Shown one piece after another: positions 1 through 4,909 of a stretch of DNA of 8,825 nt (positions are counted from its first letter, which is position 1; each line of letters begins with the position of its first letter). The stretch covers positions 1 to 8,825 of the forward strand of contig CAKQHU010000048.1 in NCBI GenBank assembly GCA_934234275.1, in the 5' to 3' direction. Both the position numbers and the translations under genes were made by a program. The notes beneath the pieces were generated by a model, which saw only the letters and a program-made list of their open reading frames with translations, ran no database searches and had not been told where the DNA came from. Source of the stretch: an uncultured Phascolarctobacterium sp. GTDB lineage: Bacteria; Bacillota; Negativicutes; Acidaminococcales; Acidaminococcaceae.

Positions 1-70
1 TATATCTGGCGTTGCCTGCTTTTAATTTTTCTAAGGCCTTTGCCGGTGTTGTTGTTATATGCTTAATCAT
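1..70 (-). CDS. Probable beta-carbonic anhydrase, N-terminal fragment
   Basis: Only the first 23 codons lie in the window; the gene runs off the left edge. The start is the ATG read on the minus strand from position 70, preceded at a sensible distance by a purine-rich AGAGGG site. The peptide begins MIKHITTTPAKALEKLKAGN and continues with ARY. The pattern 'ALEKLKxGNxRY/F' is typical of the N-terminal helix of beta-class carbonic anhydrases, zinc enzymes that interconvert CO2 and bicarbonate. The zinc ligands would lie outside the window, so this rests on a short motif only. It starts 35 bp after the alcohol dehydrogenase stop codon on the same strand, so the two may share a transcript. Another protein with a similar N-terminal helix cannot be excluded. 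Confidence 0.55.
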   Translation of the reverse strand, partial: MIKHITTTPAKALEKLKAGNARY

Positions 71-105
71 AAAATCGTCCCTCTTAGAACATGCTTTACA
101 AAATA

Positions 106-1140
106 TCACTCGCTAATCGCTATCTTAATAACTCCGTCTAATCTGTTTTCGAAAATACGGTAAGCCTCCTCGATATCCGCCAGTTTGAAGCGATGCGTAA
201 TCAGCGGCGTGGTATCAATTTTGCCTTCTTCAATCAGGCGCAGAATCTCCGCACAGTCGCAGCCATCCACGCCACCAGTTTTGAAAATAAGGTTCTTGCC
301 GTACATATCGGGCAACGGCAGGCTCTGCGCTTCATCGTAGAGCGCCACAACCGTTACGATAGCGTTCGGACGCGCACACTTCCACGCGAGCTGGAAGGTA
401 TCGCGACCGCCGGCAACCTCCAGCACAACGTCCGCACCGCCATGGTCGGAATGCTCCTTAACGAAGGCTTCGCACTCCTCAGGCTCGCAAAGCAGTACAT
501 CGGGATAATGCTTGCTGACAAACTCCGCTCTGGCAACATCCTTCTCGCAGATGATAATGCGCTTCGGCTGCTTCAGCATAACGCACAGCAGAGTGCAGAT
601 ACCCGTCGGACCGGCACCGATAATCAGCACGGTATCCTCCTCGGTGATTTCCGAAATGCGTGTTGCCCAAAAGCCGGTAGCAAGAATATCGCCTACAAAA
701 AGCGCCTGTTCATCGGTAACGCTGTCGGGAATTTTGTTCAACCCCTGGTCAGCATAGGGCACGCGCACAAATTCTGCTTGTCCGCCGTCAATGCGGCAGC
801 CAAGTGCCCAGCCGCCATGAGGATCGTTGCAGTTGTTGACAAACCCCTTCTTGCAGAAGAAACATTCACCACAGAACGTTTCTACGTTTACCGTCACGCG
901 GTCACCGGGCTTCACGGTTTTTACGTCTGCGCCAACCGCTTCTACCACACCAACCATTTCATGGCCCACGGTAATTCCCGGCACAGCACGCGGTACCGAA
1001 CCGTGTTTTATATGCAAATCACTGGTGCAGATGCTTCCCAAGGTTACACGCACGAGAGCATCACGCGCAGAAACAAGCTGCGGCTTGGCCTTTTCCTGCA
1101 GAGCAAACTTACCGTGTTCAATATAAGTCAATGCCTTCAT
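106..1140 (-). CDS. Zinc-dependent medium-chain alcohol dehydrogenase
   Basis: A complete 344-residue protein, the normal length for the medium-chain dehydrogenase/reductase superfamily. The N-terminal GroES-like catalytic domain carries the catalytic-zinc residues Cys38 and His60-Glu61 (the 'GHE' motif). The structural-zinc lobe is intact, with Cys90, Cys93, Cys96 and Cys104. The Rossmann cofactor domain has GAGPTG at 175-180, followed by a strand ending in Glu199, an acidic residue that usually favours NAD(H) over NADP(H). The enzyme should be cytoplasmic and oxidise an alcohol or polyol, or reduce the matching carbonyl. The substrate cannot be read from the sequence; sorbitol/threonine dehydrogenase-like relatives are alternatives. 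An AGAAGG Shine-Dalgarno site lies about 11 nt before the ATG, and a TATAAT box lies further upstream. A possible carbonic anhydrase gene follows on the same strand. Confidence 0.9.
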   Translation of the reverse strand: MKALTYIEHGKFALQEKAKPQLVSARDALVRVTLGSICTSDLHIKHGSVPRAVPGITVGHEMVGVVEAVGADVKTVKPGDRVTVNVETFCGECFFCKKGFVNNCNDPHGGWALGCRIDGGQAEFVRVPYADQGLNKIPDSVTDEQALFVGDILATGFWATRISEITEEDTVLIIGAGPTGICTLLCVMLKQPKRIIICEKDVARAEFVSKHYPDVLLCEPEECEAFVKEHSDHGGADVVLEVAGGRDTFQLAWKCARPNAIVTVVALYDEAQSLPLPDMYGKNLIFKTGGVDGCDCAEILRLIEEGKIDTTPLITHRFKLADIEEAYRIFENRLDGVIKIAISE

Positions 1141-1199
1141 AAATTTGCAGACCTTCTTTCGCTATTTTTTGCTTCACTAAAGCTCATATCGCTTCCCTC

Positions 1200-1228
1200 A
1201 TTATATCATAATATTGACGCTGTGGATA
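1200..1228 (-). promoter_or_regulatory. Probable promoter of the alcohol dehydrogenase
   Basis: On the minus strand a perfect TATAAT -10 box sits at 1200-1205. The best -35 at 17-nt spacing (1223-1228, TATCCA) is poor, so an activator may be needed. An inverted repeat TGACAT-7 nt-ATGTCA at 1230-1248 lies immediately upstream and could be an operator. The inferred leader is about 55-60 nt. Confidence 0.45.
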
Positions 1229-1312
1229 ATGACATAAGCAACATGTCACGCCGTACTACCTTCGCTGTTAAATTCAATAAGCTTTCTGAATAAAGAAATC
1301 ACAACTTTTTCG

Positions 1313-1341
1313 CTGATAAAAATGCCGGAATGTGTTAAAAT
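1313..1341 (+). promoter_or_regulatory. Probable lgt promoter (extended -10)
   Basis: TAAAAT at 1336-1341 is preceded by TG at 1333-1334, forming an extended -10. A partial -35, CTGATA, lies at 1313-1318 with 17-nt spacing. A strong Shine-Dalgarno site, TAGGAGG (1357-1363), follows 11 nt before the lgt ATG. Confidence 0.45.
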
Positions 1342-1374
1342 ATTAGTTAGATTTTTTAGGAGGCTTTATCCATA

Positions 1375-2190
1375 ATGCATCAATATCTCTTTTTTATCGG
1401 CGATTTTCCCATACGCATGTATGGTCTGATGCTCTGTACAGCAATTTTTCTGGCTACCGGCACTGCCTACTTTTTGGCTAAGCAGGACGGACGTTGGCAC
1501 GAGCATATTTTAGACATCGGTATCTACGGCGGCTTTGCAGGTCTCATCGGCGGCAGGCTGTGGGACGTTTTCTTCTTCGACTGGGATTACTACAGCCATC
1601 ATCTGCTGGAAATCCCCTTCGTCTGGCAGGGCGGTATGGCCGTACAGGGCGGTATGCTGGCAGGCATTGCTGCCGGCATTGTTTACTGCAAGCTGCATGA
1701 CATCGACTGGGTAGCTCTGGCAGATATCGTTTCGCCTTCTCTGCTTATCGGCCAGTCCATCGGACGCATGGCCAACCTGCTCAACGGTGACGCCTTCGGC
1801 ACACCTACCGGCGGCAGCTTCGGCCTTTTGTATCCCGAAGGTACTCTGGCCTACAAAACCTACGGTCCTGTCCCCCTGTGGCCGGCGGAGGTTTGGGAAG
1901 GTCAGCTGGATATCGTAATCTTTGCCCTGCTGCTTTTGTTCCGCACTACCAAGCACGCACGCGGTCAGGCCTTATGCATGTACGCCATGCTTTATTCCGT
2001 AGTCCGCTTCTTTTTGGAAATGCTGCGTGGTGACTACGCCGAACCTTGGATGTTCGGACTGAAATCCGCACAGGCCACCAGCTTAGGCTTCTTTCTCGTT
2101 GCCTTAGGCTTCTTCATTTACTGCGGCTGGCTGGAAAAACATCAGCCTGTTGCCAAAGAAAAAGCTGTCGGGAAAAAATCTAAAAAATAA
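1375..2190 (+). CDS. lgt: Prolipoprotein diacylglyceryl transferase
   Basis: Lgt is the inner-membrane enzyme that transfers diacylglycerol from phosphatidylglycerol to the lipobox cysteine of prelipoproteins, the first step of bacterial lipoprotein maturation. The 271-residue protein has about seven hydrophobic segments and a Lys-rich C-terminal tail. Family landmarks are visible: an 'IRMYG' motif with Tyr16 near the N-terminus; the Lgt signature at 130-142 with Arg131, Asn134, Asn137 and Gly142; and Arg211 with Glu215 in the 'VVRFFLEMLRGD' segment. Against the E. coli numbering I infer, Arg131 and Asn134 match R143 and N146, and Arg211/Glu215 match R239/E243. Two positions differ: Gln91 where E. 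coli has His103, and Asp139 where it has Glu151. TAGGAGG 11 nt upstream supports the start. No clear terminator follows, so readthrough toward the tRNA is possible. Confidence 0.95.
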   Translation: MHQYLFFIGDFPIRMYGLMLCTAIFLATGTAYFLAKQDGRWHEHILDIGIYGGFAGLIGGRLWDVFFFDWDYYSHHLLEIPFVWQGGMAVQGGMLAGIAAGIVYCKLHDIDWVALADIVSPSLLIGQSIGRMANLLNGDAFGTPTGGSFGLLYPEGTLAYKTYGPVPLWPAEVWEGQLDIVIFALLLLFRTTKHARGQALCMYAMLYSVVRFFLEMLRGDYAEPWMFGLKSAQATSLGFFLVALGFFIYCGWLEKHQPVAKEKAVGKKSKK

Positions 2191-2203
2191 TTTCAAAAAA
2201 GTG

Positions 2204-2232
2204 TTGACAAGAAGCGTACTTTTCGCTATAAT
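2204..2232 (+). promoter_or_regulatory. Consensus promoter of tRNA-Arg
   Basis: TTGACA (2204-2209) and TATAAT (2227-2232) both match the sigma-70/sigma-A consensus exactly and are 17 nt apart. The expected start is near 2239, about 30 nt before the mature tRNA 5' end. This is the strongest promoter visible in the window and fits a stable-RNA gene. Confidence 0.9.
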
Positions 2233-2267
2233 ATCATTGTTGCTTGAAACAACAGCAACGCTGATGT

Positions 2268-2344
2268 GACTCTGTAGCTCAGTTGGATAGAGCGTTTGAC
2301 TACGAATCAAAAGGTCGCAGGTTCGAATCCTGCCAGGGCCACCA
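2268..2344 (+). tRNA. tRNA-Arg (anticodon ACG)
   Basis: A 77-nt cloverleaf with an encoded CCA end. The D arm is GCTC-9 nt-GAGC, the anticodon arm TTTGA/TCAAA closes loop CTACGAA, and the T arm GCAGG-TTCGAAT-CCTGC is perfect. The anticodon ACG lies at 2302-2304; its A34 is normally deaminated to inosine so that it reads CGU, CGC and CGA. The oddity is in the acceptor stem. The 5' strand GACTCTG against the 3' strand CAGGGCC gives an A2-C71 mismatch and a U4-G69 wobble; GGCCCTG would pair perfectly. A consensus promoter and a strong terminator flank the gene, so it looks transcribed. Confidence 0.95.
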
Positions 2345-2353
2345 CTTGAAACT

Positions 2354-2390
2354 AAACTCTGTAACTTCGGTTACAGAGTTTTTTGTTTTT
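2354..2390 (+). terminator. Rho-independent terminator after tRNA-Arg
   Basis: The stem AACTCTGTAAC (2355-2365) and GTTACAGAGTT (2370-2380) pairs perfectly over 11 bp around a TTCG tetraloop. It is followed by an interrupted T-tract to 2390. It ends the tRNA transcript and separates it from mocA. Confidence 0.93.
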
Positions 2391-2431
2391 GCGTACAAAA
2401 TATATTCTTCCGCTAACAGGTACTCCCCCGC

Positions 2432-2460
2432 TTGTTCGCGCCACCTTTCAGCCTTATAAT
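2432..2460 (+). promoter_or_regulatory. Probable mocA promoter
   Basis: A perfect TATAAT (2455-2460) is paired with TTGTTC (2432-2437) at exactly 17-nt spacing. The inferred start near 2467 leaves a leader of about 30 nt. A GAGG Shine-Dalgarno site (2485-2488) lies 7 nt before the mocA ATG. No operator is recognised. Confidence 0.65.
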
Positions 2461-2495
2461 AAAGATATACACAATCAAAACCGCGAGGTAGACCT

Positions 2496-3104
2496 ATGAA
2501 CGTAAAATATTCTAACATAGCCTGCATCATCCTGGCGTCCGGCGTAGGCCGCCGCTTCGGCGCCAACAAGCTGCTGACAGCCATCGACGGAGCGCCCATG
2601 CTGCAGCACATCCTTGATATCAGCCAAGGACTTTTCGCCAAGCGTATCGTTGTCACACGCCATACGGAGGTTGCGGAAATCTGCGCGCAGCAGCAAATCC
2701 CCTGCCTGCTCCACGACAAGCCCTATCTGAGCGACACCGTGCGCCTGGGCACAGCTTATATAGAGCAGCATCTGCCTCAGGCCAAGGGCCTGCTTTTCGC
2801 CGTTGCCGACCAGCCGCTTTTACAGCAGACAACACTCATCCGCCTTGCCGAAAGCTTTTTAGCGCAACCGCAAAAAATTCATCGTCTGTATTACGAAGAA
2901 ACTCCCGGCAATCCCATTATCTTCCCTGCAAAATTTGCCGACGAGCTGCAGCAGCTGCCGCAGGACAAGGGTGGTTCCGTACTAACAAAAAAATATCCTG
3001 AACTGGTAGTAAAAGTACCGGTTCAGGATATCAACGAGCTGCTGGATATCGATACCCAGCAGGATAAAACTAAGCTTGAGCGTCTTCGCCCCTATTCAGA
3101 ATAA
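2496..3104 (+). CDS. mocA: Molybdenum cofactor cytidylyltransferase (MocA/YgfJ type)
   Basis: A 202-residue nucleotidyltransferase of the MobA-like fold. It is expected to transfer CMP from CTP to molybdopterin-Mo, making the cytosine-dinucleotide form used by xanthine-dehydrogenase-type hydroxylases. The nucleotide-binding loop is at 13-27 (LASGVGRRFGANKLL, a variant of LAAGxSxRMGxxKLL). The metal-site motif VADQP is at 103-107. Later family motifs are PGNP (137-140), QDKGG (156-160) and a C-terminal DIDT-x2-D at 184-190. A MobA (GMP-transferring) role is less likely given the hydroxylase-maturation neighbours. It has its own promoter and is convergent with the permease, their coding ends overlapping by 35 bp. 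The substrate assignment comes from family and context. Confidence 0.85.
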   Translation: MNVKYSNIACIILASGVGRRFGANKLLTAIDGAPMLQHILDISQGLFAKRIVVTRHTEVAEICAQQQIPCLLHDKPYLSDTVRLGTAYIEQHLPQAKGLLFAVADQPLLQQTTLIRLAESFLAQPQKIHRLYYEETPGNPIIFPAKFADELQQLPQDKGGSVLTKKYPELVVKVPVQDINELLDIDTQQDKTKLERLRPYSE

Positions 3105-4476
3105 TATTCAGCAGAATTGCTACAAAGGCTGCCGGAACGATACCGGATTCACCGAACATCATGCGCATAGCCTCCGGGCAGTGTGCCAGGATGCCGGGTG
3201 TAGCGCCCATGCCATAGCCAACGCCTAAAGCAACGGAAATAATCGTCAGGCTGCGCGGATTGAGCTTCTCCTTGGTAACCAGCTGAATACCGCTGACAAC
3301 AATCGAAGAGAACATCATTACAGCAGCGCCGCCCAGAACGGATTGCGGCATAATGGAAACCAAAGCACCCAGCTTGGGAATCAGGCCGCAGAGAATCAAA
3401 AATACCGCACCGGTTGCCAAAGCAAAACGGTTAACAATCTTCGTCATAGCAACCAGGCCGACATTCTGAGAGAAGGAAGTATTGGGCAGTACGCCGAAGA
3501 CAGCAGCAATAGCAGAGCCAATGCCGTCACAAATAACGCCGCCGGACAATTCCTTATCGGTAGCTTCACGGTTCAGACCGCTTTCAACAACGGCGGAAAT
3601 ATCACCGACAGTTTCTACCGCAGTAACAACAAACATAATCAGCACCGGCATAATAGCACGCATATCAAACACGATATCAACCGGCATAAACTGAGGTACA
3701 GCGAACCAGGAAGCATTCGCTACCTTGTCCCAATGCAACACCCAGGATTTGGTATATTCCACTCCGTCAGGCGTAACTGCGGTTGTAGGCAACACAAAGC
3801 CCATGAAAATTGCTGCGATATAGCCGGCGATAATACCAAGCAGAATGGAAGAAGAACTCAAGAAGCCCTTAGTGCCATGCTTAAAGAAAAGAATAACACA
3901 AAGCACAAACAAGCCCAACAACAGGTTTTCGATAGAACCGAAGTCCTTCGTCTTGAAGCCGCCGCCAAAGGAATTGATACCAACGGAAATAAGTGACAGA
4001 CCAATGGACAGTACAACAGTGCCGCAGACAACAGGCGGGAAGAAACGACGAATCCGCTTGAGCACAAGACCAAGCACTGCTTCAAAAACACCACCGATAA
4101 TCGAAGCACCCATAATAGCGCCATAGGCGACAACACCGCTGCCCAAGGTTGCAACGATACCGGCGAATACGCCGATAAAGCCGGAGCTTGTACCCATGAT
4201 AATAGGCACCTTGCCGCCGCAGGGACCAACGGAATATAACTGCAATAAAGTTACCAGACCTGCAACAATCATTGCATTCTGAATCAAAACAACCTGCAGC
4301 TGTTCAAAACCGGCACCGCCGACAATACCGCAGGCACCACCGATAATCAGCACCGGTGTCAGATTGCCGACAAACATTGCCAAAACATGCTGCAGACCTA
4401 AAGGAATAGCCGAGCTCAAAGACAGCTTACCATCAAACTTATAGGCTTCCTCGGAAAGTTTAACAAACTTAGACAT
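3070..4476 (-). CDS. NCS2-family purine permease, probably xanthine
   Basis: A 468-residue polytopic membrane protein of the nucleobase:cation symporter-2 (NAT/NCS2) family, the group of XanQ, PbuX and UraA. It should import a purine with protons or sodium. Visible landmarks are: 'GLQHVLAMFVGN' with His30 in the first membrane segment; Glu288 in 'TAVETVGDISAV'; Asp317 in 'CDGIGSAIAAVFG'; and the QN motif Gln337-Asn338 in 'SFSQNVG', the usual substrate-site signature. Neighbouring molybdenum-hydroxylase maturation genes favour xanthine or a related oxypurine; uric acid or other purines remain possible. GGGGTG lies 5 nt before the ATG as part of a strong ribosome-binding site. A terminator and repeat array separate it from xdhC, so it is probably transcribed separately. 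No terminator is seen in its overlap with mocA. Confidence 0.88.
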   Translation of the reverse strand: MSKFVKLSEEAYKFDGKLSLSSAIPLGLQHVLAMFVGNLTPVLIIGGACGIVGGAGFEQLQVVLIQNAMIVAGLVTLLQLYSVGPCGGKVPIIMGTSSGFIGVFAGIVATLGSGVVAYGAIMGASIIGGVFEAVLGLVLKRIRRFFPPVVCGTVVLSIGLSLISVGINSFGGGFKTKDFGSIENLLLGLFVLCVILFFKHGTKGFLSSSSILLGIIAGYIAAIFMGFVLPTTAVTPDGVEYTKSWVLHWDKVANASWFAVPQFMPVDIVFDMRAIMPVLIMFVVTAVETVGDISAVVESGLNREATDKELSGGVICDGIGSAIAAVFGVLPNTSFSQNVGLVAMTKIVNRFALATGAVFLILCGLIPKLGALVSIMPQSVLGGAAVMMFSSIVVSGIQLVTKEKLNPRSLTIISVALGVGYGMGATPGILAHCPEAMRMMFGESGIVPAAFVAILLNIILNRGEDAQA

Positions 4477-4506
4477 ATAAGCACCCCTTCATTTTTTCAT
4501 GCATAT

Positions 4507-4536
4507 ATTTTATCGCATATCACGTCTTATTGTAAA
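4507..4536 (-). promoter_or_regulatory. Candidate proximal permease promoter
   Basis: On the minus strand, TTTACA (4531-4536) and TAAAAT (4507-4512) are 18 nt apart. Transcription would begin near 4500 and give a leader of about 25 nt, just enough for the Shine-Dalgarno site. Confidence 0.45.
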
Positions 4537-4562
4537 GAAAATTACAGAGAAAATCCGTATAA

Positions 4563-4592
4563 ATTTTATCAGATAGCGTTTTTCGTTCGCAA
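4563..4592 (-). promoter_or_regulatory. Candidate distal permease promoter
   Basis: TTGCGA (4587-4592) and TAAAAT (4563-4568) are 18 nt apart on the minus strand, just beyond the terminator hairpin. It would give a leader of roughly 80 nt. The sequence does not say whether this or the proximal site is used. Confidence 0.35.
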
Positions 4593-4604
4593 TTTAAGAT
4601 AACG

Positions 4605-4662
4605 ATATAAAAAAGAGCACCGACGACGTACTTTTGCTACGTTGAGGTGCTCATTTTTATAT
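4605..4662 (-). terminator. Bidirectional hairpin terminator downstream of xdhC
   Basis: The arms 4605-4621 and 4646-4662 pair over 16 bp with a single A-A mismatch: a 7-bp GC-rich core GAGCACC/GGTGCTC followed by 9 A-T pairs. The apical part can add ACGTA/TACGT. Read on the minus strand, the core is followed by a T-rich tract, as needed to end yqeC-yqeB-xdhC transcripts. The plus strand also has a T-tract after the core. The apical half matches the apical hairpin of the adjacent repeats. Confidence 0.82.
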
Positions 4663-4686
4663 AGATAAAGTATGTGGTGCATTACC
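4621..4686. repeat. Hairpin repeat copy 1 (degenerate, right half)
   Basis: This stretch aligns with the right half of copies 2 and 3. It shares CGACG-CGTACTT, then TACGT-GAGG, then GAT(G)AAAGTAT and TGC-TTA, at an offset of about 111 bp. The left half of the unit is not recognisable and is replaced by the A-rich arm of the terminator. The match is by eye and diverged, so common origin is probable rather than certain. Confidence 0.5.
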
Positions 4687-4691
4687 TTTCA

Positions 4692-4790
4692 ACAGAACGC
4701 GGAGAAAGTACCGGAGACGAAGAAGGAGGGCCGACGGCGTACTTCCCAGTACGTCGAGGGCCTACTGATGAAAGTATATAATGCCTTATA
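4692..4790. repeat. Hairpin repeat copy 2
   Basis: A direct repeat of copy 3, about 85% identical by hand alignment, with start points exactly 110 bp apart (CAGAACGC at 4693 and 4803). Both keep AGACGAAGA, GAGGGCCGACGGCGTACT, TACGTCGAGG and CTGATGAAAGTATAT. The apical hairpin here closes as CGTAC-6 nt-GTACG. The outer arm at 4693-4700 has no partner inside this copy: the expected GCGTTCTG is absent where copy 3 begins. Confidence 0.88.
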
Positions 4791-4801
4791 CTTTATAATC
4801 A

Positions 4802-4909
4802 GCAGAACGCAGAGAAGGTATCAGAGACGAAGAGAGAGGGCCGACGGCGTACTACTGCTACGTCGAGGTCCTCCTGATGAAAGTATATGATGCCTTATAT
4901 GCGTTCTGC
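4802..4909. repeat. Hairpin repeat copy 3 (complete palindromic unit)
   Basis: The best-preserved unit, which folds on itself. The outer arms GCAGAACGC (4802-4810) and GCGTTCTGC (4901-4909) pair perfectly over 9 bp. A symmetric 4x4 loop follows. AAGGTATCA (4815-4823) and TGATGCCTT (4888-4896) then pair over 9 bp with one G-U. After a larger purine-rich internal loop, GAGGGCC (4836-4842) and GGTCCTC (4867-4873) form the apical stem. The right arm overlaps the last xdhC codons and contains its stop. It could be a small non-autonomous mobile element or a structured 3'-UTR RNA; no transposase or clear target-site duplication is visible. Confidence 0.88.

Larger units (their letters stand above)
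4477..4894. other. Long intergenic region between xdhC and the permease
   Basis: 418 bp without a credible gene. From the permease outward it holds the ribosome-binding site, two candidate minus-strand promoters, a strong bidirectional hairpin terminator (4605-4662), and a three-copy repeat with a period of about 110 bp that extends into the xdhC 3' end. An open frame of 72 codons on the plus strand runs through the repeats. It changes reading frame between copies and has no ribosome-binding site, so it is not a gene. I see no purine riboswitch; the inferred permease leaders are short. Confidence 0.8.

Noticed and set aside
193..1293. 366-codon open frame antisense to the alcohol dehydrogenase
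   Set aside because: The opposite strand encodes a full-length enzyme with all zinc and cofactor motifs. The antisense product matches no family I know and lacks a credible start site.
2345..2495. Possible tRNA-linked integration site
   Set aside because: The sequence after the tRNA is an ordinary terminator and promoter. No integrase or repeated tRNA 3' end is present in the window.
2300..2719. Minus-strand open frame with a C-terminus such as WPWQDSNLRPFDS
   Set aside because: The tail is the familiar false peptide from the antisense strand of a tRNA gene, and the rest is antisense to mocA.
4477..4604. Purine (guanine/xanthine) riboswitch before the permease
   Set aside because: The inferred leaders are about 25 and 80 nt, and I see none of the conserved core of the purine riboswitch.
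4765..4815. Hammerhead-ribozyme-like CTGATGA in repeat copies 2 and 3
   Set aside because: The CUGAUGA box is present and in copy 2 is followed by a possible stem (AAGTATA/TATACTT). The GAAA box and a cleavable NUH site are not in the required positions.
4672..4890. 72-codon plus-strand open frame across the repeats
   Set aside because: The 110-bp period is not a multiple of three, so the same repeat is read in different frames. There is no ribosome-binding site and the composition is Arg-rich repeat read-through.
4605..4909. CRISPR array
   Set aside because: There are only three copies with a period near 110 bp, diverged internally and without short uniform repeats and unique spacers.
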